NCBI GenBank assembly: GCA_965369995.1
Contig: CBDURO010000003.1
Coordinates: 1-64,000 of the forward strand
Direction of reading: 5' to 3'
DNA from: JAHJCW01 sp965369995
GTDB taxonomy: Bacteria > Fidelibacterota > Marinisomatia > Marinisomatales > JAHJCW01
Length of the DNA stretch: 64,000 bases
The notes beneath the pieces are model-generated. The model saw only the letters and a list, made by a program, of their open reading frames with translations, ran no database searches and had not been told where the DNA came from. Below are positions 53,407 through 63,069 of this stretch, one piece after another. Made by a program: the position numbers and the translations under genes. Numbering within the stretch: position 1 is the first letter of the stretch; every line of letters begins with the position of its first letter.

Positions 53407-54759
53407 ATGTTAAGTAACATATCACCAATTGACGGACGCTATGAAAAGGATACTCAGGAATTAAAACTGTTCTTTTCTGAAGAAGCGTTAATTAAATATC
53501 GTATAAAAATTGAAATAGAATATTTAATTGCTCTTTGCAGTGTTGTTCATATCAAAGAACTGAAGCCGTTATCATCCAGAAAAAAAACAGAACTAAGAAA
53601 TTTCTATAATAAGTTTTCAACTAAGGATGCAAAACGCGTTAAAAAAATTGAAGAGAAAACTAACCATGATGTAAAAGCTGTTGAATATTTCATAAGTGAG
53701 AAGTTAAAACGTTCGGGGTCAACAAAATTAATTCCATGGATTCACTTTGCACTGACATCGGAAGACGTCAATAATCTTGCATATTCCCTTATGTGGCAAG
53801 ATGGATTAATTCACGTTTATTTCCCAACATTGAAAAAAGTTATATCCAAACTTAAATCTTTAGCAAAAAAATATAACAGTACCGCAATGCTTGCAATGAC
53901 TCACGGCCAGCCGGCGACACCAACAACAATAGGTAAAGAATTGGCTGTATTCTGTAATCGCCTACAAAGACAAACAGCATCTATTCGAGAACACAAACTG
54001 CAAGGTAAACTCGGAGGAGCAACAGGTACGTGGGGAGCTCACATGGCAGCATATCCAAGTGTTGATTGGTTACAATTTACTCAGCGTTTTATAAAATCAT
54101 TAAAACTTGAACCAAACATAATTACAACACAAATTGAATCTCATGATTCTATTGTCGAAAGTTATCAATCAATTATCCGTATCAATTCAATCCTGATAGA
54201 TTTTTGTCAAGATATTTGGGTGTACATTAGTCGTGGAATTTTCCAACAAAAACGCATTGCTGAGGAAATCGGCTCAAGTACAATGCCACATAAAATCAAT
54301 CCTATTAACTTTGAAAATGCAGAAGGCAATCTAGGAATTTCCAATTCGATGCTATCTCATTTTTGTATGAAATTACCAATATCGCGATTGCAGCGTGATT
54401 TATCCGATAGTACAGTATTGCGAAATCAGGGTGTAGCAATGGCTCATTCGCTATTAGCGATTAAAAATATACTTAAAGGGTTAAACCGTTTGACTGTAAA
54501 TAAAGAGAAGGTAATAGAAGAATTAGATTCTCATTGGGAAGTGTTAGCTGAAGCGATCCAAACCATCTTACGTAAAAATGGTCAATTTGATGCTTATGAA
54601 AAGCTAAAAGAATTAACTCGTGGTGAGAAAATTTCGCAGGAAACTATTAAGAATTTTATCAATAGCATTAAATTGTCAAAATCAGACAAAGAATATTTAC
54701 TTAGTCTAACACCAGAAACTTACACAGGATTATCCTCAAAATTGGCAGGACTGATATAA
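53407..54759 (+). CDS. purB: Adenylosuccinate lyase
   Basis: Releases fumarate from SAICAR and from adenylosuccinate, serving both IMP and AMP synthesis. The 450 residues resemble the E. coli-type enzyme: LSNISPIDGRYEKDT at the start and ALTSEDVNNLAYSLMW. AMTHGQPATPTTIGKE contains the catalytic His, and the signature GSSTMPHKINPINFENAEGN is intact with its Ser loop. Purine operon position fits. It follows purE after 21 bp and precedes purF by 2 bp. Confidence 0.96.
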   Translation: MLSNISPIDGRYEKDTQELKLFFSEEALIKYRIKIEIEYLIALCSVVHIKELKPLSSRKKTELRNFYNKFSTKDAKRVKKIEEKTNHDVKAVEYFISEKLKRSGSTKLIPWIHFALTSEDVNNLAYSLMWQDGLIHVYFPTLKKVISKLKSLAKKYNSTAMLAMTHGQPATPTTIGKELAVFCNRLQRQTASIREHKLQGKLGGATGTWGAHMAAYPSVDWLQFTQRFIKSLKLEPNIITTQIESHDSIVESYQSIIRINSILIDFCQDIWVYISRGIFQQKRIAEEIGSSTMPHKINPINFENAEGNLGISNSMLSHFCMKLPISRLQRDLSDSTVLRNQGVAMAHSLLAIKNILKGLNRLTVNKEKVIEELDSHWEVLAEAIQTILRKNGQFDAYEKLKELTRGEKISQETIKNFINSIKLSKSDKEYLLSLTPETYTGLSSKLAGLI

Positions 54760-54761
54760 TA

Positions 54762-56237
54762 ATGTGTGGTGTAGTAGGAATAATTTCACAAAAGCCTGTT
54801 GCCAGCGAATTATACGATAGCTTGATATATCTTCAACATCGCGGACAAGACGCGGCGGGGATTATAACATATAACCGCAGATTCCATACCAAAAAAGGCG
54901 TTGGTTATGTAAGAGACATTTTTGATGAACAAAATATGCCTCGACTGAAAGGTAATATCGGCATTGGACATACAAGATATCCAACAACCGGTAAATATAA
55001 TAGGGAAGATGCTCAGCCGGTTTGGACAGGAGTTCCTTATGGCATCGCAATGGCTCACAATGGTAATCTTGTTAACTATCAAGAACTATTATTAGAATTA
55101 TCACAAAAGGACGGAAGGCATCTAAATACATCAGTTGATGTTGAAGTAATTTTGCATGTTTTTGCGAGTAAACTAGAACAATTAAGAAATGCGGACAATA
55201 ATGGTGACTTTTTCGACCATGTTTGCCAAGCCACACAAGAGGTTCACAAAAGAGTTAGCGGGGCTTATTCTGTAATTTGCACAATTATTGGCAAAGGAAT
55301 GATCGTGTTTCGTGATCCTCATGGAATTCGTCCATTAACTAGAGGAGAGCGACTTTCTGCTAACGGAAAAACTGATTACATATTTGCTAGTGAACCTTCC
55401 GTATTTTATTCTTTAGGATTTGAGTCAAAATCCGACGTTGCCCCGGGAGAAGTAATTTATATCTCAGAAGATGGCCAATATCATTCAAAAATATTATCTT
55501 CAAAGAAATTCACTCCCTGTATATTTGAGTATGTTTATTTTGCTCGACCGGATGCAATCCTCGACGATGTAAGCGTTTATAGATCACGCCTTAGAATGGG
55601 GCAAAATTTGGCTAATGCTTGGAAGGCTGAATATCCTAATGTAACTCCTGATATTATTATACCGGCACCGGCCACATCTAATAATTCCGCATTGGCGATG
55701 GCAAATGAATTGGGCGTACGATATTCTGAGGGGTTATATAAAAATCCTTTTATCGGTCGCACATTTATAATGCCCGGACAACAAAAACGGAAAAAATCTA
55801 TTCGTCATAAACTGGTTCCTCTATCATTTGAGATAAAAGATAAAGATGTAATGATTGTAGATGATAGCATCGTACGCGGGAATACAAGCCAGGAAATTGT
55901 TAAAATGGTACGTGACTTTGGCGCTAATAAAATATATTTTGTTTCTGCTTGTCCACCATTAATCAACCCTTGTTTTTATGGTGTTGATATACCAACGCGT
56001 TCTGAATTAATTGCGTCGAATATGTCTATCGAAGATATTCGTGGACATTTAGATGTAGATATTTTAATGTATCAAGAATTGGATGATTTGATCGAAGCAG
56101 TCACAAGAAAAGGTGAGCACGAAATTTACAGACCGTGCGCTGCCTGCCTTGATGGTAATTATGTCACAGGCGATGTTGATAAAAATAAAATCACTGTACT
56201 TGAAAAACAACGTATAAAAGAGCGGAATTCACTATGA
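54762..56237 (+). CDS. purF: Glutamine PRPP amidotransferase
   Basis: Commits PRPP to purine synthesis. The 491 residues begin MCGVVGII, so the catalytic Cys follows the initiator Met without the propeptide seen in B. subtilis. GATase residues RGQDAAG and GIGHTRYPTTG are present. The phosphoribosyltransferase loop is VMIVDDSIVRGNTSQEIV. Cysteines in TPCIFEY, NPCFYG and CAAC match the positions that ligate a 4Fe-4S cluster in the B. subtilis enzyme. It overlaps purD by 4 bp. Feedback control by nucleotides is known for the family. Confidence 0.96.
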   Translation: MCGVVGIISQKPVASELYDSLIYLQHRGQDAAGIITYNRRFHTKKGVGYVRDIFDEQNMPRLKGNIGIGHTRYPTTGKYNREDAQPVWTGVPYGIAMAHNGNLVNYQELLLELSQKDGRHLNTSVDVEVILHVFASKLEQLRNADNNGDFFDHVCQATQEVHKRVSGAYSVICTIIGKGMIVFRDPHGIRPLTRGERLSANGKTDYIFASEPSVFYSLGFESKSDVAPGEVIYISEDGQYHSKILSSKKFTPCIFEYVYFARPDAILDDVSVYRSRLRMGQNLANAWKAEYPNVTPDIIIPAPATSNNSALAMANELGVRYSEGLYKNPFIGRTFIMPGQQKRKKSIRHKLVPLSFEIKDKDVMIVDDSIVRGNTSQEIVKMVRDFGANKIYFVSACPPLINPCFYGVDIPTRSELIASNMSIEDIRGHLDVDILMYQELDDLIEAVTRKGEHEIYRPCAACLDGNYVTGDVDKNKITVLEKQRIKERNSL

Positions 56238-57544
56238 ATATCCTAATTGTCGGTTCCGGCGCTCGCGAACATGCTATTGCACGTTCTATTAAAAAATCAA
56301 AGAAACCTAATAAATTATACTGTTTTGCGTCAAATCGAAATCCTGGAATTGAAGAAGTTTCGGAAATTTCAGAAATTGGCAAGACCGCTGACCCCAAAGC
56401 TGTTTCAAACTTTGCTGCAAATCATTCAATAGATCTGGCAATCATAGGTCCCGAAGCTCCCTTGGCAAGTGGTGTTGTTGATTCGTTGCAGGAGATTAAT
56501 ATTCAATGTGTGGGTCCAACAAAAAATTTAGCACAAATTGAAACCAGTAAAAGTTTTACGCGCGACTTAATGAGAAAATATAATATTTCGGGTTGCCCAG
56601 ACTATCAGACTTTTAATGATCTAACTAACGTATCCGAATATTTACATACATTAGGTGAAAAGTATGTTGTGAAATTCGACGGATTAATGGGTGGCAAAGG
56701 TGTTAAAGTATCCGGAGAACATCTTAAATCTTATGCGGAAGCTCTTGAATATTGTGAACAAATTATCGCAAAGAACGGAAAATTTGTTATTGAAGAAAAG
56801 CTTATTGGAGAAGAGTTTTCATTGATGAGCTTTTGTGATGGTGAACACTTAATCCACATGCCACCTGTTCAAGATCATAAACGTGCCTATGAAAATGATA
56901 CCGGCCCCAACACCGGCGGAATGGGTTCTTACAACGATGCCAATCAGACTTTACCATTCCTAACAAACAATGATATTGATTCCGCAAAAGCGATAAATAT
57001 CGCAACTGCGAAAGCATTAAAAAAAGAATTTGGAATCGGTTACAAAGGAATCCTTTACGGCGGTTTTATCGCAACCGCTGATGGTGTAAAATTAATTGAA
57101 TACAACGCGCGCTTCGGAGACCCAGAGGCAATGAATGTTTTATCATTATTACAAAGTGACTTTGTTGATGTATGTCTTGGCATAACAAACGCGACTCTTA
57201 ACCGATGCGATGTAATGTTCAACAATAAAGTTACCGTGTGTAAATATGCCGTACCGGAGGGTTATCCTGATTCGCCGATTAAAGGTGAACGCATAGATAT
57301 ATCAAAAGTTGAAAACCCAGACCAATTATACCTTGCTTCCGTTGATTTGGAAAATAATATATTGCTCGAATCCGGCTCAAGGACCGTTGCTGTTGTTGGT
57401 ATCGCAGATACACTACAAGAAGCTGAAGCAATTTCCGAAAGTGAAATTAAACGTATTGCAGGACCATTATTTCATCGAAAAGATATCGGCACTACTCAGC
57501 TGATTAATAAGAGAATTAATCATATGAAGGCTCTGAGAAGTTGA
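56234..57544 (+). CDS. purD: Phosphoribosylamine-glycine ligase (GAR synthetase)
   Basis: ATP-grasp enzyme joining glycine to phosphoribosylamine. The 436 residues begin NILIVGSGAREHAIARSI. They continue VVGPEAPLASGVVD-like IIGPEAPLASGVVDSL and KFDGLMGGKGVKVS, then EEFSLMSFCDGEHL. PPVQDHKRAYENDTGPNTGGMG is broken here into HKRAYENDTGPNTGGMGSY, and EYNARFGDPEAM marks the metal site. It overlaps purF and purN by 4 bp each, indicating tight coupling. Confidence 0.96.
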   Translation: MNILIVGSGAREHAIARSIKKSKKPNKLYCFASNRNPGIEEVSEISEIGKTADPKAVSNFAANHSIDLAIIGPEAPLASGVVDSLQEINIQCVGPTKNLAQIETSKSFTRDLMRKYNISGCPDYQTFNDLTNVSEYLHTLGEKYVVKFDGLMGGKGVKVSGEHLKSYAEALEYCEQIIAKNGKFVIEEKLIGEEFSLMSFCDGEHLIHMPPVQDHKRAYENDTGPNTGGMGSYNDANQTLPFLTNNDIDSAKAINIATAKALKKEFGIGYKGILYGGFIATADGVKLIEYNARFGDPEAMNVLSLLQSDFVDVCLGITNATLNRCDVMFNNKVTVCKYAVPEGYPDSPIKGERIDISKVENPDQLYLASVDLENNILLESGSRTVAVVGIADTLQEAEAISESEIKRIAGPLFHRKDIGTTQLINKRINHMKALRS

Positions 57545-58131
57545 CGGCAGCTTTGACAAAACTTGGAGTTTTGGGATCTACTAAAGGAACAGATCTGCAA
57601 GCAATTATTGATTCTATAGATCAAAAAAAGTTGGATGCTACTGTTGAAGTAGTTATAAGTAATTCTTTAAATGCTTACATTCTTGAACGTGCCGCAGATC
57701 ATAATATACCTAACTTATTTATTTCACATTTAGGTAAAAACCGTGAAGAATTTGACGATGAAATATCAGTAATATTAAAAAAATATAAAGTCGGTTTAGT
57801 ACTATTGATTGGATTTATGCGCATCCTTTCATCTAAGTTTTGCCGGGAATGGGAAGGACGCATTCTCAATGTGCATCCTTCTTTATTACCAAAATACGCT
57901 GGTGGAATGGACATGAATGTTCATGAAGAAGTAATTAAAAACAGGGATATGGAAACCGGCTGTACGATTCATTTTGTAACTGAAAAAGTAGATAGTGGTC
58001 CGATATTAATTCAGAAGAAATGTTCCGTTAATATAAACGACACACCGGATTCATTAAAGAAAAAAGTGCAAACCCTGGAAGGAGAAGCTTTCATTGATGC
58101 TATTAAATTATTTCAAAAAAATATTTATTAA
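57541..58131 (+). CDS. purN: GAR formyltransferase PurN
   Basis: Transfers a formyl group from 10-formyl-THF to GAR. The 196 residues retain the catalytic triad: Asn and His in LNVHPSLLPKY and Asp in KVDSGPIL. The phosphate loop is GSTKGTDLQ (residues 12-20) instead of the common GNGSNLQ, and AGGMDMNVHEEV replaces the usual PGLHTHRQA, so this is a divergent subgroup. The start is TTG at 57541, overlapping the purD stop by 4 bp; no ATG lies near the conserved start. Confidence 0.9.
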   Translation: MTAALTKLGVLGSTKGTDLQAIIDSIDQKKLDATVEVVISNSLNAYILERAADHNIPNLFISHLGKNREEFDDEISVILKKYKVGLVLLIGFMRILSSKFCREWEGRILNVHPSLLPKYAGGMDMNVHEEVIKNRDMETGCTIHFVTEKVDSGPILIQKKCSVNINDTPDSLKKKVQTLEGEAFIDAIKLFQKNIY

Positions 58132-58137
58132 ATAAAT

Positions 58138-59676
58138 ATGAATAAATCCCTTATAACTATCAAACGAGCACTTATTTCTGTTTATGATAAAACAGGTATA
58201 GTTAAGTTTGCAAAATATTTAAGAAACAATAGCATTGAAATTCTTTCAACCGGAGGAACGGCTGATCATCTTAGAAAAGCCGGCATTGAAGTAATTGATG
58301 TATCTGATTATACCGGTTTTCCTGAAATTATGGATGGGCGCATTAAAACTATCAATCCTAAAATAGAAGGTGGAATTTTAGGATTGCGTGATGTGCACAA
58401 ATCTGAGGCCGAAACACAAAATATTAAATGGATTGACCTTGTTGTGTGCAATCTTTATCCCTTTGCTGATACAATTAGTAAACTTAATGTTTCGTTCAGA
58501 GAAGCCCTCGAAAATATTGATATCGGTGGGCCGACTATGATTCGTAGCGCAGCAAAAAATATCGGATGGGTTGGGGTGCTTGTTGATTCTTCAGATTATC
58601 AATCAATTATTATTGAATTTGAAGATTTGGGTGGTTTATCTTTCGAATCTCGCAAACTGCTTTCGGCAAAGGCGTTTGGTCACTGTGCTCAATATGATAC
58701 AATCATACATAATTATCTGAAAGATGAGCCACTATCAGACATTTTCTCGCTTTCATTTGAGAAATCCTATGATTTGCGCTACGGAGAAAACCCACATCAA
58801 AAAGCTGCAGCATATAAAAATCCCATACGCGATAAACAAAATATTATAAACGCAACTATACATCAGGGTAAACGACTATCATATAATAATTTAATGGATG
58901 CGGACGCCGCACTTTTATGTCTTAGAGAATTCTCCGAACCTACATGTGTGGTCGTTAAACACGGCAATCCTTGTGGTGTCGCTTCCGGCGATAACATTAC
59001 CAACGTTTATAAAAAAGCTTTTGACGCGGACTCCAAATCGGCTTTTGGCGGAATAATTGCTCTTAATCGAACCTGCAATAAAACTATCGCTGAAATAATC
59101 AACAAAGTCTTTGTTGAAATTGTAATAGCGCCGAATTATGACTCTACGGCTTTGGAGATATTGTCAAATAAAAAGAATCTACGTGTATTGGAGATAGGTA
59201 AAATCGTTCCTAAAACCAAAAATATTGAGTATCGCTACATTAGTGGCGGACTACTGGTTCAAGAATCCGATGTAAGTACCATTACTGAAGATCAATTAAA
59301 AACCGTTACAAAAAAGAGGCCGAAAACATCTGAATTAGCCGATATGATATTTGCGTGGAAAGTATTAAAGCATGTCAAATCCAATGCTATAATTACTGTT
59401 GAGGACAGAATAACTTTGGGGATTGGTGCCGGCCAAGTATCGCGAGTTGATGCAGTTGAACTTGCGCTAAAAAAATCCGGTAATAAATTGGAAGGTTCTG
59501 TTTTAGCGTCCGATGCGTTTTTTCCTTTCCGCGACTCAATCGATTTAATCGCTGATACTGGCGTGACGGCTATTATTCAACCGGGTGGTTCAATTCGAGA
59601 TCAGGAAGTTATTCAAGCTTGTAACGAACACGGAATAAAAATGGTATTTACCGGAATACGCTGTTTTAAACATTAA
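58138..59676 (+). CDS. purH: Bifunctional AICAR transformylase / IMP cyclohydrolase
   Basis: Performs the last two steps to IMP. The 512 residues have the N-terminal cyclohydrolase part (RALISVYDKTGIVKFAK, ILSTGGTADHLRKAG, MDGRIKTINPKIEGGIL). The AICAR transformylase part has YDLRYGENPHQKAA, KHGNPCGVASG, and SAFGGIIALNR. SDAFFPFRDSIDL and GGSIRDQEVI close the protein. It follows purN after 6 bp and is the last gene of the operon. It overlaps the convergent phosphodiesterase gene by 4 bp, with no terminator visible. Confidence 0.96.
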   Translation: MNKSLITIKRALISVYDKTGIVKFAKYLRNNSIEILSTGGTADHLRKAGIEVIDVSDYTGFPEIMDGRIKTINPKIEGGILGLRDVHKSEAETQNIKWIDLVVCNLYPFADTISKLNVSFREALENIDIGGPTMIRSAAKNIGWVGVLVDSSDYQSIIIEFEDLGGLSFESRKLLSAKAFGHCAQYDTIIHNYLKDEPLSDIFSLSFEKSYDLRYGENPHQKAAAYKNPIRDKQNIINATIHQGKRLSYNNLMDADAALLCLREFSEPTCVVVKHGNPCGVASGDNITNVYKKAFDADSKSAFGGIIALNRTCNKTIAEIINKVFVEIVIAPNYDSTALEILSNKKNLRVLEIGKIVPKTKNIEYRYISGGLLVQESDVSTITEDQLKTVTKKRPKTSELADMIFAWKVLKHVKSNAIITVEDRITLGIGAGQVSRVDAVELALKKSGNKLEGSVLASDAFFPFRDSIDLIADTGVTAIIQPGGSIRDQEVIQACNEHGIKMVFTGIRCFKH

Positions 59677-60485
59677 TTCAGATTTTCCGCTAAATGGGGA
59701 TTGTCAATGATTATTCCATCAATATTTTTATCAATTAACCAATTTCTGGTATAAACATTATTTACTGTCCAAGCATTTATGCGCATATTCCGCCTTTTGC
59801 AAAATTGACTCAATTTATCGGTAATTAATTCAACTTTAGGATGAAAGCAATCCGGCCGGGCAATAAAAACTCCCTTAAAATGACTCGCTTTATCAAAAAT
59901 GAAACCAGTCGGTATTGATTTTGAAATTAGCTTAACCATTCGCACCACGAGCGGATTAAAACTAGAGACGATTACTTTTTGAGGTATTTCCCCTCTCTTA
60001 ATTAATCGTGCAACTTTTATTGCAGCTTTTAAGTCAAAAGTGCTTTTCGTCTTGATCTCTATATTAAGCAAAACTGTTTTGGGTAAAGATGTTGCTACAT
60101 CTATTAATAACGGTATCGCCTCTTGTTTTGCCGGAGGAAATTGTCTACCTGTTTTTACTTTTGCTAAATCTTGATAATCAATTTCATCGATAAATCCCGC
60201 GCCATTTGTTTCACGTTCCAAATCGAAATTATGGGAGCATACCAATCTGTCATCTTTAGTCAGCATAACGTCTAATTCGATTGCGCTCAAGCCCTTTTTT
60301 ATCGCTGAGCGATAAGACGCAATCGTATTTTCAGGAACGTTATGCCGATCACCACGATGGCCGAAAAAGATTGGCTTATCACGGTAGAGATCATCCAAAT
60401 CCATCCCCCGCCAAAAGGTAATGTATCTTACGGTCAATAAGACAAATACTGCGATTATAACAAACACGATCATTTGGCGGGACAT
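59673..60485 (-). CDS. Membrane-anchored glycerophosphodiester phosphodiesterase
   Basis: Hydrolyses glycerophosphodiesters to glycerol 3-phosphate and an alcohol. The 270 residues start with one membrane helix (MIVFVIIAVFVLLTVRYITFW), then the GDPD domain. This shows FFGHRGDRHNVPENTIASY (metal and catalytic His), AIELDVMLTKDDRLVCSHN, LNIEIKTKS, and AWTVNN near the end. It overlaps the upstream penicillin-acylase-family gene by 16 bp on the same strand, so the two are co-expressed envelope enzymes. Confidence 0.9.
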   Translation of the reverse strand: MSRQMIVFVIIAVFVLLTVRYITFWRGMDLDDLYRDKPIFFGHRGDRHNVPENTIASYRSAIKKGLSAIELDVMLTKDDRLVCSHNFDLERETNGAGFIDEIDYQDLAKVKTGRQFPPAKQEAIPLLIDVATSLPKTVLLNIEIKTKSTFDLKAAIKVARLIKRGEIPQKVIVSSFNPLVVRMVKLISKSIPTGFIFDKASHFKGVFIARPDCFHPKVELITDKLSQFCKRRNMRINAWTVNNVYTRNWLIDKNIDGIIIDNPHLAENLN

Positions 60486-62425
60486 AATACTAATTTTTGA
60501 TATTGATCGCTATTTCGTATTGCTGTTTCATCAAATTCTATCTTGCGGAAACTATGTTTATTAAACAGCTCAGCTTGGTCAGCATAATAAACGCTTTTAG
60601 GCAAGCCTGATTGCCCTGTGGGTAAAATAGAATAACCTGTATTCATGTCAGATAAATCAAATATTCTCTGTATACTAGTTCCGGAAATTTGATTATATGA
60701 ATTATCAAAATTATATTCGCTGACATTTAAATTACTATTTGAGCCATAACCATCAAATGGACCAATGTTCAAATTAAATAGTTTAGCAATGATTGATCTT
60801 TCATATAATATATGTTTATATATTTTAGTATTAGTTTTACCCCATTGCCAAGTTAAAATATTTTCTCCAAAATCTTTCTCTATTTCACTTAAAGCTTCAT
60901 CAACTGATTTTATAACTATTTCAATTAAACTTTCTTGATAACCTACAGTTTTAATATCGTCAATCCAGCCGGATCCTGAATTATTTAGTATCATATTCAT
61001 ACTTTCTTCAGCGAGAATTGGCAGACTAATAAATATATCAAATACATCTTCTCCAACGAGAGAAAACTCATCCATAAATATATTTTTTAATAATTTTGTG
61101 TAAATAATATTTATTAATAAAGCTTCCGCTGATGTTGCAGATTCATCGCCATCCCAATCATATAACATGCTCACAGATGTCTTTTTAATTGGATTATTAT
61201 CCATATATATTTTTGCTATTTTATGTGCAATTTCAGCTTTCACGAGATTTTTTGTTTCAGATAGTTGATTTACAATATCATTGATATATATATTGTCTAA
61301 ATCCGCTAAATGTTCTTGTAACAATTGAAAACGCCGCGATAGTTTTTTGGGATTGAGATAAAGTGCTGCTGTATCTATATAACTAAACGATATATCAAAT
61401 ATGGTGTTTTGATCTAGATTAAAATTACCATTGGCAATATCAAATAAAGTATTAATTGTCTCAACGCTTAATTGTCCGGTGAATGCCCATGTAGCATGAT
61501 CAGTTCTTCCCACCAAAGGTATAGGAAACCCGGGAATCAAAGCACCTTCTATATTAAAATCACCACTATTTAGATGCATTTCGTACCATTTGGCGGGCTG
61601 CTGTAAACCCCAAATATCATCAAAGATTAGAATCGGTTTTTTGGAAGCGGTCTGTTCTTGTGGTATTATCATCACATCGCTCCTCAATAACGAACCGGTA
61701 GCGCCAATTAGTTCCCAAATTTGATTTTCTACAACCCAATTCATTCTGTTAAGTGAATCGATAAAAAAATCTTTTTCAGAGTTAATCCAATTAAAAGTAT
61801 CAACAGTAAGTAATTCTAAGAGCTTTGTTTCTCCAAAATATTGTCTTATTGTATTTATAAACCATCCGATTTGTCTATTCTGTCGAAGGTTATCAGTCAT
61901 CATGGTACCAACATTAATAACATCCGAAGATGTCCACTTGAGTGGTTTTGTATTCAATATTTTAAAAGAAAGCGGTAATGTTCCTTCTGTTTCATCAATC
62001 CAAGTATTAATACCTGAACAATAGGAATTAATTAATATTTCATTCTCATAATTAATTGATGGTTGATTTTCACTGCTTACTGAAAAAAGGTTATTCTGTT
62101 TAATGTAATTGTCTAGTAAAACGTAATCATCACCAAGAAGTGTTGATATTTCACCACGAACCACAGCCATCAATAGCGATAATTGAAACAATCGTTCCCG
62201 GGCAATAATATATCCTGCTGTATAAAATAAATCTTTGTTATTTTTAGCAAAAACATGGGGAATGCCATAAGGATCGGTAAATACCTTTACCGTATCTTGT
62301 AATTCCGCCAGTGATTGCGTACCATTGTATTCAGGAATATTATAATAGAAATATAGTTTAAATGTCAGGACAGTTAGCAGAGGAAGAAAAACCGTAAATA
62401 TTAGTATATATTTTAAATACTTCAT
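60470..62425 (-). CDS. Penicillin acylase (S45) family hydrolase
   Basis: Ntn-hydrolase of 651 residues with an N-terminal membrane segment (YILIFTVFLPLLTVLTF). Family segments are DPYGIPHVFAKNNKDLFYTAGY near 51-72, ERLFQLSLLMAVVRGE and TASKKPIL. WYEMHLNSGDFNIEGALIPGFP and ATWAFTGQL follow. Aligned by the TASKKP segment, Ser249 in RSDVMII takes the place of the self-processing Ser usually found in GSNxW, so the context is altered and maturation is uncertain. Such enzymes cleave amide bonds, including acyl-homoserine lactones. It is the first gene of a pair with the phosphodiesterase. Confidence 0.82.
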   Translation of the reverse strand: MKYLKYILIFTVFLPLLTVLTFKLYFYYNIPEYNGTQSLAELQDTVKVFTDPYGIPHVFAKNNKDLFYTAGYIIARERLFQLSLLMAVVRGEISTLLGDDYVLLDNYIKQNNLFSVSSENQPSINYENEILINSYCSGINTWIDETEGTLPLSFKILNTKPLKWTSSDVINVGTMMTDNLRQNRQIGWFINTIRQYFGETKLLELLTVDTFNWINSEKDFFIDSLNRMNWVVENQIWELIGATGSLLRSDVMIIPQEQTASKKPILIFDDIWGLQQPAKWYEMHLNSGDFNIEGALIPGFPIPLVGRTDHATWAFTGQLSVETINTLFDIANGNFNLDQNTIFDISFSYIDTAALYLNPKKLSRRFQLLQEHLADLDNIYINDIVNQLSETKNLVKAEIAHKIAKIYMDNNPIKKTSVSMLYDWDGDESATSAEALLINIIYTKLLKNIFMDEFSLVGEDVFDIFISLPILAEESMNMILNNSGSGWIDDIKTVGYQESLIEIVIKSVDEALSEIEKDFGENILTWQWGKTNTKIYKHILYERSIIAKLFNLNIGPFDGYGSNSNLNVSEYNFDNSYNQISGTSIQRIFDLSDMNTGYSILPTGQSGLPKSVYYADQAELFNKHSFRKIEFDETAIRNSDQYQKLVLCPAK

Positions 62426-62636
62426 TATTTTAAACCGGTGAAATTACCAGTTCAAAACCACCATAAACAATAACACTATCAATATTATATGAAAAAAAGG
62501 ATGACGGCGTTAGACTAAGTAGATATTCTTGGTCTGCTTTTGACAATTCAATAGTAATAAAATATTAAAAAATTCACTTTTTACTATACTATTTCATATT
62601 AAAACACTCTGTGTATTGCATTACAACTATTCGCCA

Positions 62637-62691
62637 GAAAATAACGGGAATTAACTTCCCCCGCTCGCAATAGCCAATCCCCGTTATTTTC
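62637..62691. repeat. Inverted repeat with perfect 12-bp arms
   Basis: GAAAATAACGGG (62637-62648) and CCCGTTATTTTC (62680-62691) enclose 31 bases that are C-rich compared with the surroundings. An attC site was considered, but the GTTRRRY/RYYYAAC core is missing. It could be a structured RNA or an element end. Confidence 0.55.
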
Positions 62692-62799
62692 AGCACAAGA
62701 CAACAAAAGTTGTTTCGCTAATCAATGTTGTTTCAAATGTTTGTTATTAGTTTTTTCCTATATTATTTAAAAAAATCATCAATGCCGGGGTTTATGTCG

Positions 62800-63069
62800 C
62801 TATAGCGCCTCACCAAGTTTTGGGATAGTGCGCCCCCTCTCCAAGGGGGTTATTGCATTCTCCATAGAGCATAAATCACAAGGCATGAAATTCAAACCTT
62901 TTCCAGCAAAACCACCGGCATTGACTAGTTTATTATAGCTTTTAAAATCATTCTCATATTCAGAGACATTCTGAATATTTCTTGAATTAATTAAACAACG
63001 AAGTTGTCTGATCACATCTGTCTGCGCGGCTTGGGGTAATATTTTTAATGTTTTGTTCATTGTTTTCAT
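62800..63069 (-). CDS. Doubtful small hypothetical protein
   Basis: An open frame of 89 residues. Its first half (LKILPQAAQTDVIRQLRCLI, NVSEYENDF) reads like a protein. Its end (ENAITPLERGRTIP) runs through a small CCCCCT hairpin, so the C-terminus may be repeat DNA. No Shine-Dalgarno sequence is seen and I recognise no family. Either a small real gene or a degraded remnant. Confidence 0.25.
   Translation of the reverse strand: MKTMNKTLKILPQAAQTDVIRQLRCLINSRNIQNVSEYENDFKSYNKLVNAGGFAGKGLNFMPCDLCSMENAITPLERGRTIPKLGEAL

Noticed and set aside
62637..62691. Integron attC site
   Set aside because: Arms lack the GTTRRRY/RYYYAAC core and no integrase or gene cassettes are nearby.
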